Below, one piece after another: positions 53,729 to 64,000 of a stretch of DNA of 64,000 bases (positions are counted from its first letter, which is position 1; every line of letters begins with the position of its first letter). This DNA comes from Wurfbainia villosa. Lineage: Eukaryota > Streptophyta > Magnoliopsida > Zingiberales > Zingiberaceae. The position numbers and the translations under genes are program-made. Where the stretch lies: NCBI GenBank assembly GCA_025175895.1, contig CM045997.1:103278479-103342478 (forward strand). Direction: 5' to 3'. The notes under the pieces are model-generated. The model worked only from the letters and a program-made list of their open reading frames with translations. It searched no databases and had not been told where the DNA came from.

Positions 53729-56336
53729 TGTAAAATACAGGAAAATAAAATAATACTGGTTAATTAGGGAAAATATCCTATGGGATTTTTCAGGAATTTT
53801 TAGAAATTTTTCTGGATTTAAATGGATTTCTTATGATATTATATACGGAAAGATTTAATAGGTTTTTACAAGGCCTGTTTAGATTATCCATTATTGAGGA
53901 GTTAATAAGTTTTATTAACCTAAGGTTTAAATAGAAAACCTAAGTTTTCTTTTTCTCATTTTTCTTCCACACCACAACCACCACTTTCCTCATGATCTCC
54001 TTCCTCGCGACAATTCTTTCTCAACGCGACCCTTCTCTTCACCGCGTGATCTTCTCTTCTCGTGATTCCTCACCGTGACCTCCTCTCCGCCACGCCCAAC
54101 CTTCCCTCTTTCGCTCTCGTTCCTTCTTCCTTGCGGCAAGCAATGATGACCAACCTTGACGGTGCCTACAGGCGAGCCGACGGCGAGCGCGCAAGCTGGG
54201 AGGTGGCGTCGGTGGCGGCTGCACCTTGTTCTGACCTAGGGCCATGATCTTCGCCGGAGCTAGACTTTCTGCATGTGGGATTAGGGCAGTCGGGTGGAGA
54301 CTGCCGCGGGTGTGGGAGATACCCTTCTAGCCGAGCGTCGCCGGAGAAAGTGGTTTAGGGCAGCCGGGATTTTACTCCGGTGAACAGGGTTGGGGAAATT
54401 GCTGTCGGAGGAGTCTCAATTGCTGATATATGTCTTGATTTCCTTTGTTTTTCTTTCTATCCATTTCGATTCCGTGGAATTTCTATTGAGTATTGGACTG
54501 TGGGTGTCAATTTGCTCGATTGTGGCTGAGTGAATGGGTCTGATGGGTGGCTGTGCGGCTGTGAGGATCTGTTTAGGGATGAAGTCGGCTGTGAGGTTGT
54601 TCTTGGCCGTGAAGGGGTTGTGAGGTTATTGTTGGGTGAACTGTGAATGGTCATACGACTGTGGGAAGGAGAATTAACGACTGTAAACAGCTGTGATGGC
54701 TGTGAATGGGTTAGATCCCTAAATTGGTGAAATTGGGAGTTGATTTGGGAAGGAATTATATTTTGATACGATAGTGAGTGATCGGTTAAGTGGATAGCTT
54801 AATCCATTAGGGTTTAGACTTGATATTAGGGTTGGCAATATAATCTGAGTATATTATGTTATATGCAGGTTTCGGTCACGAGACAGGCCCACGGGCGTGA
54901 AGATTTCATTATTTCGAGCATTATATCAGGCGGGTACTTTGACTTATCTTTTAGATATTGTCATGTTGATATGCGTAGTTGACTATAGCTCGCAGTAATT
55001 TTTATGTCTTATTTGCACGTGTATGTCACTGTAACATACCTGATGCATGCATTTCTATCTTAGTCTATATTATCTTGATACTTGTCATGTGTACTTATTT
55101 TGAGAGTTGTGACATGCACTTGATTTTTTTTTTGTATACTTTCCCTGTATACCTAGGTCATTGATATGTACTCATTTTTTTGTACATATTATTTGGAGAC
55201 GTATATTGGTTGGTGTTACATGCTTAGTGTCATGCACCATCTTGCATGATTCCTTTGTAGTTGAGCAGCTGACCCGATTACATGGTCTGCACACACAGCC
55301 ACTCATGGGTTAGTGGTACATCAGGAGGGTGTGTGCAATAGCTCTGTCAGAATCAGCTGGTCCGCTCATGGGTAGCGGTGAGGCAGCGTGGTAGCAGACA
55401 GAGATCTCTCCTTTGGTCTATGACACCGGGAGATGAGAGCTTTGCTCCCCCACTCTGTTTGGGGTAGGAGGATAGGTGTACTCCGACACCATCCTGTCCA
55501 CTCGGTCACTCAGGAGCAGTGATGGCAGAGTGCACAGTTGTCATAGCCCTACCCACTCGGTCTCACCATCGCGTGTGAGGTGGTTGACTGGCATCAGGGG
55601 TGACCATGTCATTTGCATCGCATGCATATTGCATGGATTGCATTTGTTTGTATTTGCTGCATTTTGGTTGCTCCCTTAGTTGTTGCATATGATTGACATG
55701 CATACAGGATACATCATGTATTTGGTCTGACGACCTTACTTCTGCTAGTATGACTTACACTCCTATGTCAGGATAGGAGATTCAGGTAAGTACAGTCTTT
55801 CCGCATTTCGTCCTTGCATTTCCTATTATTGATCAGGAGACTGTACTGGCATGATTATTATTGTTAGATATATCTTACTATACATGTCTACTTGATACCC
55901 GTTGAGTTCGTTGAACTTTCCACGTTGCTTTATATCAATTTCAGGTTGACACTGTCAGGAGAGTCTAGTTGCCAATCCCCCTCGTCGTAATGGTTTTGTT
56001 TTTGGTCTTATGGTTTTGTTATATTGACTAGAAGATATGTGTAAGATTTGTGAATTGGTGGTACTTGACATGTCCTTATGGATTTTTATTCGATTTGTTT
56101 TGATTGTGTATTCTTGCTCAGATGGCAGAAGAGGTGAGTCTAGAAGTTGTAGATTCCTTATTTAGTTTGGTTGTTGGCCTGAGACCCATATATTATATAT
56201 ATTGTGGTGTGTTCCAGCCATATTGGCTGATGTATAGTGGGCCGTGTGAGCCATGTATACATGTTACAATTGTCCACAGTACAGGGGAGGTGATGTTCGA
56301 TTTTCGTCGGACAAGTACCCCTCTCGGGGCGTGACA
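53729..56336 (+). mobile_element. Solo LTR G of a gypsy element related to E and F
   Basis: Starts TGTAAAATACAGG and ends CTCGGGGCGTGACA. Perfect TSD CCTTG (53724-53728 and 56337-56341). 2,608 bp with no primer site, internal region or second LTR. It shares end motifs and stretches such as CCACTCGGTCAC and CTCATGGGTAG with LTRs E and F, but is shorter and diverged. Solo LTRs form by recombination between the two LTRs of one element. Confidence 0.88.
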
Positions 56337-56341
56337 CCTTG

Positions 56342-56680
56342 AGTCATACAATTTCCAATGGAATCCCAAGATATCTAAAAGACATATCACCCTACTAGAA
56401 TCCGAAGATGGAAAGAAGCCTCCCTCATGTCAATTCATCCACTCCAGTCATGTAGATGTTTTTCATTTTGTTGACCTATAATCTTGTCATGTCACCAAAC
56501 TCTTGTAGGTAGGCAATCAATGTACTCTTTGATGATGTGTCTCCACGGGCAAATAGAAGTAGATCATCAACAGGCTAAATGCACTAGTCTAAGGTGGCCA
56601 CACTTCAAATGAAAACTGAAATTAGCTTGGACAACTTAATAAGTTGGTTTGCATTAGAAGAAGTTCTCTTACTCTAAGGT
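56342..56680 (-). pseudogene. LINE pseudogene, reverse transcriptase fragment
   Basis: Continues the LINE upstream of solo LTR G. From the right: FSFHLKCGHLRLVHLA, then VDDLLLFARGD (the RT active site, about 56555-56590), then TLIAYLQEFGDM, MSFRYLGIPLEI (about 56370-56400). Frames shift and stops occur. The usual FADD is VDD here. The left end joins the part at 53728 after removal of G and one CCTTG. Confidence 0.82.
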
Positions 56681-57013
56681 TTCCATCATTATGGAGATGA
56701 TGGGTCATGCACATTCCTACCTCAACAAAGGCATGATGTTATCAACAAACAGTGGGTCGATGGCTCCTATGTCGAAGAAGATTTAAACAAGGTAAATCAT
56801 TGTTGTCTTATTCGTTCATTCTTGATGCTAATGTTCTCCATTATTTTTATCAATGGGTTGATATCGCTAATATCGAGCCCACCCTAGGTCAACAAGACAT
56901 ATCTATGTGACCTTACCCCAGACTAGTTGAGTCCTCTAATAAGGTTGAACCCCTAATCTAGTTGAGTGTTCAATTTAGCCAAGTGCTCAATCTTGTCGAG
57001 TCCTCCAACTTTG
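56681..57013. other. Unassigned stretch between the LINE and element H
   Basis: No motif or open frame of note. It holds three spaced TTGAGT(C/G)(C/T)TC pieces at about 56925-57005. Possibly old repeat or host DNA. Confidence 0.45.
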
Positions 57014-57778
57014 TGATGCACGCGAAAGCGACCACAAATCTCATGATGGAGACCATCGAGGACTCGAAGTACACATTTGCGCTCAACGCTCACAAATGCA
57101 CGAGTGTCGTCAAGTAATACAGATTTATCGATCCCACATGGACTGAGATTTGAGTATCGATCTATTCGGTGGATGTTATTGTTCGGAAATCGATTCTAAT
57201 GGTTGCAGTTCAGAGGGTTGTCGGCGGTCCTAACTCTAGTACGGTGTCACACGGAGGAAGAGAAGGGATGCTACGAGTCTTTGGATGGATTCTATGATTT
57301 CGGTTTCATTTGTGTGTCGCAAAACATGTTGTCCCAGTCGTCATCCCCCCCTAGGGTTTAGGCATGACTTTCTTTATATAGACATGAGGTCGGCTCTTCA
57401 CGAAATCCGAAAAGAGACCTAATCGCGCTAAAACGCTCGGCCGCCACACGATCATGTGTTTCCATAGGCCAGGCCATGTGTGGCCCTGTGGTGACCAATC
57501 TCGAGTTTCGGACATGGCCGTGTATAGCCACACGCCCTGGCAGTGTGTCCTACTGCATCCAGCTGCCAAATGCTCTTTTTCACTCTGAAAGTGCACTGTT
57601 TTCCCCATGAAATGCTATCCTGCATACAAAAGTACAAAGAGCAGATCTCCGAACCAGAAAATGAGAAATGCTTGCAAAACAAAGTAAAATATGCATGAAA
57701 CAAATATAAAATGAAATGAGATGTGAGCGAAAACTATTCCTAAAATCCCATATATTTTGCTCACATCAATTCCCCCAG
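57014..57778 (-). repeat. 3' LTR of element H
   Basis: On the minus strand starts TGATGTGAGCAAAATATATG after the polypurine tract and ends at GTGCATCA (57014). The right edge is firm. The left edge rests on the TGATG/CATCA symmetry only, since the other LTR is not here. Possible TSD partner CTTTG (57009-57013) cannot be tested. Confidence 0.55.
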
Positions 57779-57790
57779 ACTTAGATCTTT

Positions 57791-58799
57791 GCTTGTCCTC
57801 AAGCAAACCTCAGTGCCATGAAATTTTAAAAAGATATCGTTTCATACTTAGCATGTTAACTAGATTTATCAAGTGGTATTTTCAATCAAAGCAAAATAGA
57901 TGTGTTCTAAAAATTCACTAAGTTAGCTTCTCATGCATGTGCCAAACGAATCTTCTTAGGGGATACTCGTTCCATGGTAAGTCAAGTCATCATCCTATAG
58001 CTTTCATAAGGTCTCTGACTCTTAGGCACTTACCTGCCCAAAGCAAGGGTCGTTCCCTAGATCTAGCACAAAGTTTCAAAGGCGTGCTCGGTATTGAGAG
58101 AAATTGATAAGTGTTTCCCCAGTAACCTAACTCGATCTCAAAGGGGCACCTAACCATTTCCACCCACGACAACTATTTTTTATCCCTCATAATATTTTTT
58201 TTTTCAATTTTTTTTTATTTTCTCTCTCTCTTGGGATTTTGATTTTTCCGAATGGGCTTCCATAATCCGAGCATCTTCAATAACTAAAATACTAAATCTA
58301 AAGTCACCTATGGATTCCAAAGTACTAGACTACTGAGATGAATCATAATTAGGTACGTACTAGATTTTTCCTTTCAGAATGTTCGTCATGTGCAGGTGTA
58401 AAAATAAAAGCTAACCAGTGTAAGTCTAGAACATTCATTAGAGCAAATAAAATAAAATACCACGAGGTAAATGAAGTTAAGCTACCTATGGAAATAACTC
58501 ATGAACAAACTTTAGAAATACTACTGAGGCATCTTTATATATAACAAAAATTAAGTGTTGAAAGCAACTAAACAACTTATGCATGAACAAATGAATGTTA
58601 ACCATAATGCAAATATCAGGAAAGAAACTACTGCTAGAAACAAAATAAATCAAAACTTGGGGTCCCCCCCAGACTTAAGCGAAGCATACCTCTAGTATGG
58701 TGGACGAGGTGGAAAGTCCAGTAGCTTCGGCATCTCAGGATCTTGGAAGAATCTGGTGTTGAGCCGCTAATGCCACATATACATGTGGTCGATCTAAGA
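57791..58799 (-). other. 3' non-coding region of element H
   Basis: Low coding content. T-rich and CT-rich run at about 58193-58230. A second CCCCCCAGACTTAAG piece at 58664-58679 resembles the polypurine tract copy at 57779 (CCCCCAGACTTAG). Confidence 0.6.
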
Positions 58800-60207
58800 G
58801 TTGGTGGATGTAGCAGCTGCTCATTGCTCCTCCTCCCTAGCCCACTGTGCCTGTTGGGCACCCATGTGTTGTTGCATCTCCTAACGGTGGGTGGTCTCCT
58901 CCTGGCGACGGACAACCTCCTCCTGGAAGTAGATATGGGCCTCGTCGTAGAATTCCTCGGCCCGTTGGAAGTGCTCCCGGAAGCCCTAAACTCTGCCTGT
59001 GTGTAGGCGCTCTTCTCCTCCCATCGCTGCCTCTGTGTCTGCTACTCGGTATATATGTCATCGAGGCACGATCGGAACTCCAAAAAATGATAGGTAGATG
59101 TACCTGCATTTTGCTCAAAAGTAGAAAAAGGTGGCAATGCAGGTGCAGGCTCATGTCGATGTGGACTAGGTGGGCTCCTATACGTGTGTGGATTGGAGGG
59201 AGTGTGATGTACAGGTGGAGAGATAGGTACTGAAGTGGATGGTCTCTCGTATGGTGGGGACTCCACTATCAGGTCTAAACGCTAGTTGGCACGTGTGGTG
59301 ATGGTGGTACGATCGGGGTCGGAGCCTAAGGGCTATTAGATTTTTTCTTACGAAGCATAAGGAGTGCCCCTCTCTTATAATCATCTTTAGTTCCATACAC
59401 ACTCCCAGGTCGACCCTAGGGCTCCCCTCTATGTTATCTAGTGCGGTGTAGTCATACCCCATCCTATGACAAATATGGGTAAGTAGGCCCCCCACAATAA
59501 TCTCTCTTCTTGCCGCTTTGCCCATTTTCACTAAGTGTCTAATGAAATGGGACCCTACATCAATGCTACTCCTTTCTTGTAGCATGTCCCACAAGCAAAG
59601 CAGCTCACAAGCTCGCACTACACCGTCACTCTCCCCACAACCAAAAATAGTACTTACCATGATTCGGTGCAGGTACCGAAAAATGGAGTTTTGGAGGCGC
59701 GATGATTTGACCCTAGAAGGGTCATAAACGTGTTCTCTTGTCAATTCAGTCCAAAAGATCCGAGAATTAAACCCAATAGGGGTTCTTTTCTCTCCCCCAC
59801 TAGGCAAGCCAAAGCATGCATTCCATTGGTGTAGTGTTCATTCATGCTCAATGTTGAATAGCCTAAAGGTAATCCTACCCTCTTTGCTTTCTCTCCTCGT
59901 TAAGATTTTTGCTTCTAAAGAACTCAAAAATTCTAGAACTATCCTAGGGTATGTTGGGTGTCTTATCCCCATTATCTCTTCCCACCCTATTTTTGCAAAT
60001 AGGCCTTGAATATCACCAAACAAACCTAGGGACTCTAAGAGATCTCAATTAAGATACCTAGTAGTGGCGATTCTTCTAGTAGAGAGCATATCAAATCTTT
60101 TCCTATGCTTATTATTGCGAAAGAGAAGGGTTGGAAGAGCGTTACCTTCCTCCGAAGCTTGAGGGGCGTTCATTCTCCTTGCTCTTCGCTCCGAGGTAGT
60201 AGATCGG
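58800..60207 (-). pseudogene. Athila-type third ORF (plant transposon protein domain), cut at its N-terminus by element F
   Basis: Read from 60173 (MNAPQASEEGNALP). Blocks: FDMLSTRRIATTRYLN, FGDIQGLFAKIGWEEI, PRIVLEFLSSLEAK, RITFRLFNIEHE-stop-TLHQWN, FRYLHRIMVSTIFGCGESD, ELLCLWDMLQERSSIDVGSH, REIIVGGLLTHICHRMGYD. This succession matches the domain found in ORFs of Athila-type elements (PF20167/PF03078-like). After a frameshift near 59270 a proline-rich part and a charged helical tail (QRQRWEEKSAYTQAEF, FQEEVVRRQEET) reach about 58800. It lies between pol and 3' LTR, the place of the env-like ORF in Athila; I see no signal or membrane segment. At least three stops. Confidence 0.72.
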
Positions 60208-63200
60208 TGTAAAATACGAAAAAAAAATGGATTAACTCCTGTAATTAATTAGGATTTAATTAGTGGGTTAATTGGGTTAATTAGTGGATTAAATTGAGCT
60301 GTCTTTATTGGGCCGAAGTGGTTGGGTTGAAAATGGGCTTGAAATTGGGCTGAACCTTATAGGCTAAATCAGATTTGGATTTGGATTAGCTTTGGGTTAA
60401 CTTAAACCTAGGTTGGCTTGGGTTAAACTTAGGCAAGACTTGAGCTAGCTGAACCCATTCCACCGGCTATTAAAAACCCCTCGAACCCAAATCCGACCCG
60501 CATTCATTTTCGTCGGCTTCCCGATCGCGCATTTCTTCCCTTCTTCGTCGCCGATTTTTCTCTGTCGTGATACTTTTCTCGATCGCTGCCTTCTCCGTTG
60601 CAAGCAACGGCTTCGCTGTCGCCACCTGGTTGTCATAGGTCGCCGGAGGTCGCCTCGAGCAGAAGACCATCAATTGTTGACCACCGTGAGCTAGAGTCGC
60701 GCATCACGGCCGCCGCGAGCTCACCGCTCACCATCATCTCGGTCGATTTCTTCCTCCATGGCTGCCTCTGCTCTGCCCCTTGACAGCATACCTCCATTCA
60801 TTGGAGTCGCCGGCCAGTAACTGGGTTGACCCCACGAGCTCAACTTGGCAAGATCCGTGTCATCGTCTTGCTCCGCCGATACAAGCAACAGCAGGCGCCG
60901 ATGACCTCGATTCGGTGAGCCACTCCCTTTAAGCTTTGTTATCCTTATTAATGTCATCTGTGGTATTCGTTGATTTGGGATTAGATCTATTTTGGTGGTG
61001 CGTCTTACTGTTGACAGCTTGAATCGTGTTAGGGCTGGAGTTCCTTAGGTGAGCAAAGGTCTAGCAGGGGTGGACTATCGGAGAATCTACGGGGTTGGTA
61101 AGTTTCAATCCCTTTTTCCTTCGTAATTGTGTCGTGTGGAAAAATTCAGTGTTCTTATGGTTGATTTGTGTTCTGCTGTGATTATGGTAATTTTTTGATA
61201 CGAGTGTTTGTGATGGCAAATCGATTGTGCCGTGTGTGTGTGTGTGTGGGTGGAAGAGAAACTGCAGTTGGTAACTGCTATGGTTTAATGTGATGGTAAG
61301 CTGCCGAAGGATGGTTGGAGGTTAGTTCATTAGGATATGTGGTGAGTTGGAGATTTCAGTGTTTGGATCATATGGGTTGTGCTCTGTGAGGGAGATGATG
61401 ATTAGGTTAAGTAAGTGTGGTTAGATCTATCACTGTAATTAATTTTGAGGATGTCGGTGAGTTATTAAAAGCTGGATCTGAATTTGGATTTAGTGAGGTA
61501 GGTGAATTTGGATTTGATATGGATGCTTATAGTATTTATAGTTGATGTTGTAATCGATTGTTGATTATTAGTGGTGAACGTAGTAGATGTATGTACTTGC
61601 TAATTAAATTTGGTGGGTATGTTCATGATGTTTTGGGTATCAAATTGGGATAATCGGGGTTCCTACCTCGTAGACAAGGAAAGGATGCGCGTATAGGAAC
61701 GATGTAGTGTTTAGTTCCTACGTTTGTTGGATACTTGTATTTAATCATTGTTGCTATTATGTGCAGGTTTGGATACGAAGCAGGTCTGCGGTAGTGACGA
61801 TTATTCGAGCCTCGTATCAGGTGGGTAATATCTACCTGGTCCGGTAGTTTTGATCAATTCTAGTGCATGATCTTGGATATATGTTTATACCTGTTTACCT
61901 TAAATCCACTCTTATTTAATCACATGCTTGTACTGCCTTGACCTTTGAGATATATACTCTGTTACTCATTGATTATCTAGCACGGATAGGAACTATAAAC
62001 CCTATTATGTATTAGCTGATAGATGTTCAGTAAGTACATGTGGTTAGGGTTATCTTTGTGACTTCGGATTGGGTTACTGTATTACATCACTAGGGTTAGG
62101 TGATGGTTTGGATTATGGAGTCGATTGTTATATCATATCCGTATTAGTGGTGCATTTATGATGGATCTAGTTGTCTGTGTATAGATAAGTGTATGGTTGT
62201 CAGTATGTGACCATGGACTAGAGGTCCTAGTGTGATGGTATATCCATTATGGATTGTGTGCCTGAGTATGGTTATATGGACGGTTGATGGTATCTCGCTA
62301 CTGACTAGAGGTCTTAGCATGGTTGACTGTCAGGTGTGTATGACTCTATGTGATAGAGAGAGTCTTATGGATTATAGTCCTTGCATGGTTGACTTTTAGT
62401 TGACTAGGTCTCCCCGTGAGTTAGGGAGGGTTGCGAGGATTTGTGTGTGAGCTATGCATCATTACATTTCATGCATGCTGACGACTGGTCTGCCTTGTGG
62501 TTGAGACGAGTCGTCAGTCATCCTGCCTCCCCGGCCACTCGGGGTAGTGGTTGGAGGGTTGAGGGCAGAGCATTGTTGTGCGTGCCGTTCTCGGCCACTA
62601 TGGATGGTGGTAGCTAGAGATGCGCACTTGGCCACTGTGCGGAGTGGTAGTTAGCGCACTCACCCACTATAGACAGTGGTCGTGTGATGTGCGATTGTCC
62701 CAGTGCGGTGCTCGTCTACTCATGGGTAGGGACAGAGCAGCTAGCAGCAGGGACCCCCGTGTGGGTAGCATATAGCTCTATGGCGGGCTAGCTACTGTTT
62801 CATACTACCCAACTCAGTCACTCGAGAGTGGTGACGGCTGAAGTCGGGATAGTTGTCATGTCCTACCACCTAGGCCACACTGGGGTCGTGGTAGCGAGTG
62901 GGGTGCGCAGGCATGACCATACATATGCATTGCGGATATATATATATGTATGCATATATTTGATATATGTTTTACATATTCCTGTGAGATGCTGCATTTG
63001 ATTGAGCTATGATTGTTGCACATGCTTGTTCATCATGATACATGCCATTTGCATTTTATTTACTGCTATGTGTTGAGCATGATACATGCGTTGATTCAGA
63101 CTGTTATATGCATTTGATTAGCATCATGTTATTGTGTGGTACGGACTGGGTTATTATACAGGTGATAATATACTGTTCATATGTCTGAGTATTGGTCAGG

Positions 63201-63944
63201 TATGGGATTGACCTGGTACGTTATATGGTTATGTTATAGTATACCTGTTCAGGATGATCTAGCATATGGCGATGCATCGCCGTGTACGTTGGTACATTAC
63301 TTTATGTTCAGTTGATCAGTTTAGTATATACCTTGAGTATGATTTTACTGTAGTTACTTATTATTAGATTTGGATATGACTGTATGTCTATTGGACTCAT
63401 GTTATATACCTGTAGATCTTCACATGTATACTTGTAGATCTATCCTTATATGTTGTTCATGCACTTTCTATATATTACCCCTGAGTTTATACTCACCACC
63501 CCGGGACCCTGGGCTTCCTGTTGCCCAAATAACAGGTAGAAGATTCCTTGGGCGTCGAGACTCCGTCGGTGATCCCATCTCACACCGGACGAATGGATAT
63601 GTTTTCCGTGTTGTTGTAACCTTACGGATTGTTGGTTTGGGTTTTCCCCTGTATTGTTTCCGTATTTGTGATATACGGACATATTGTATGTATTTGGTTT
63701 TGATTCGATTTCTGTTATGATTCTTGTCATGTCAAGTCACTCCGGAGTGCACAGTTGGTCTTTGTATCTTGTTGATTTGTTTGTATTGTTTCCGCTGTGT
63801 TTAGTATGTTTGATATGTTGATATCTGTGTATATCATATTGTTATTGTGGGCCTACGGGCCTTGTATTAACCCGATATGTTGCCACGTACAGGGGAGATG
63901 TCGTCCATTTGCTTTTCGGCACGGCATACTCCTGGGGCGTGACA
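60208..63944 (+). repeat. 5' LTR of element F
   Basis: TGTAAAATACG to CTGGGGCGTGACA, 3,737 bp. Inverted homologue of the LTRs of E, longer by scattered insertions (mainly 60900-61640). It holds a (GT)n run at 61231-61248 and a block of CCACTATGGATGGTGGTAG-type repeats at 62520-62890. Reading frames inside are short and I take none as a gene. Confidence 0.88.
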
Positions 63945-64000
63945 ATTTTATTGGTATCAGAGCCCTAGGTTGCGAAGTCCATTTTCGGATTTGATTTCGT
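60208..64000 (+). mobile_element. Ty3/gypsy element F, 5' LTR and primer site, same family as E
   Basis: Plus orientation, inserted in element H. The LTR is followed by ATTTTAT, primer-binding site TGGTATCAGAGC (63952-63963) and the first bases of the leader, which match the leader of E (47430-47474) almost base for base. The rest is beyond the window. The candidate TSD is ATCGG (60203-60207). Confidence 0.88.

Larger units (their letters stand above)
57014..60207 (-). mobile_element. Athila-like Ty3/gypsy element H, 3' end only
   Basis: Minus orientation: 3' LTR on the left, polypurine tract GTCTGGGGGAAT at 57779-57790, non-coding region, then a coding region read leftward. The element is cut at 60207 by the LTR of element F, so pol, gag and the 5' LTR are outside. 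Class is inferred from the ORF described at 58800-60207 and from the TTGCTTGTCCTCAAGCAAA text by the polypurine tract, which is common in this group. Confidence 0.68.

Noticed and set aside
59518..59727. Plus-strand frame inside element H
   Set aside because: Shadow of the better supported minus-strand Athila-type ORF.

Overview
This window is nuclear DNA of a flowering plant with a repeat-rich genome. I find no host gene. Almost every recognisable stretch is a transposable element or a decayed remnant of one. The plant assignment rests on plant-type Ty1/copia and Ty3/gypsy elements primed by tRNA-Met or with a Tat-type primer site, plus CACTA, hAT and LINE relics. I cannot name the species.

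Layout, left to right. (1) 1-20,037 is a nest. A CACTA transposase gene (minus strand, 18,311-20,037) is cut by Ty1/copia element A, which runs leftward out of the window. A carries a hAT-like element in its gag (597-1,898) and copia element B in its 5' LTR (2,329-17,094). B carries copia element C in its own 3' LTR (2,936-11,751). Exact target-site duplications (TSDs) fix the hAT (GCTATATC), B (TAATT) and C (CAGTC) insertions. A, B and C are related and look like Sirevirus-type copia. (2) 20,038-24,318 holds AT-rich DNA, a GC-rich minisatellite, and a short CACTA element (20,991-23,503) with Transposase_24-like exons and a long hairpin. (3) 24,319-39,948 is a complete 15.6-kb Ty3/gypsy Tat-lineage element D (TSD TTTTA). 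It has gag-pol on the plus strand with two RNase H domains, a 13-unit tandem array of hairpin-forming repeats, and a cluster of four antisense reading frames, two of them with apparent introns. (4) 40,199-50,795 is Ty3/gypsy chromovirus-like element E (minus strand, TSD TATTC) with 3.3-kb LTRs and a badly decayed pol. It sits in a degenerate tandem repeat of roughly 130 bp. (5) 51,422-57,013 has a decayed copia-type LTR and a LINE pseudogene split by solo LTR G (53,729-56,336, TSD CCTTG). (6) 57,014-60,207 is the 3' end of an Athila-like element H (minus strand), cut by F (60,208 to the window end), which is the 3.7-kb 5' LTR and primer site of a relative of E in the opposite orientation.

No element looks able to move on its own. 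Every pol carries stops or frameshifts, B lacks protease and integrase, and D has lost the first integrase aspartate. Many stops fit C-to-T or G-to-A changes, as expected for silenced, methylated DNA. The most distinctive parts are the antisense gene cluster and hairpin array of D, and the in-frame gag-RT fusion in B. All assignments are by reading the sequence; no database search was run.
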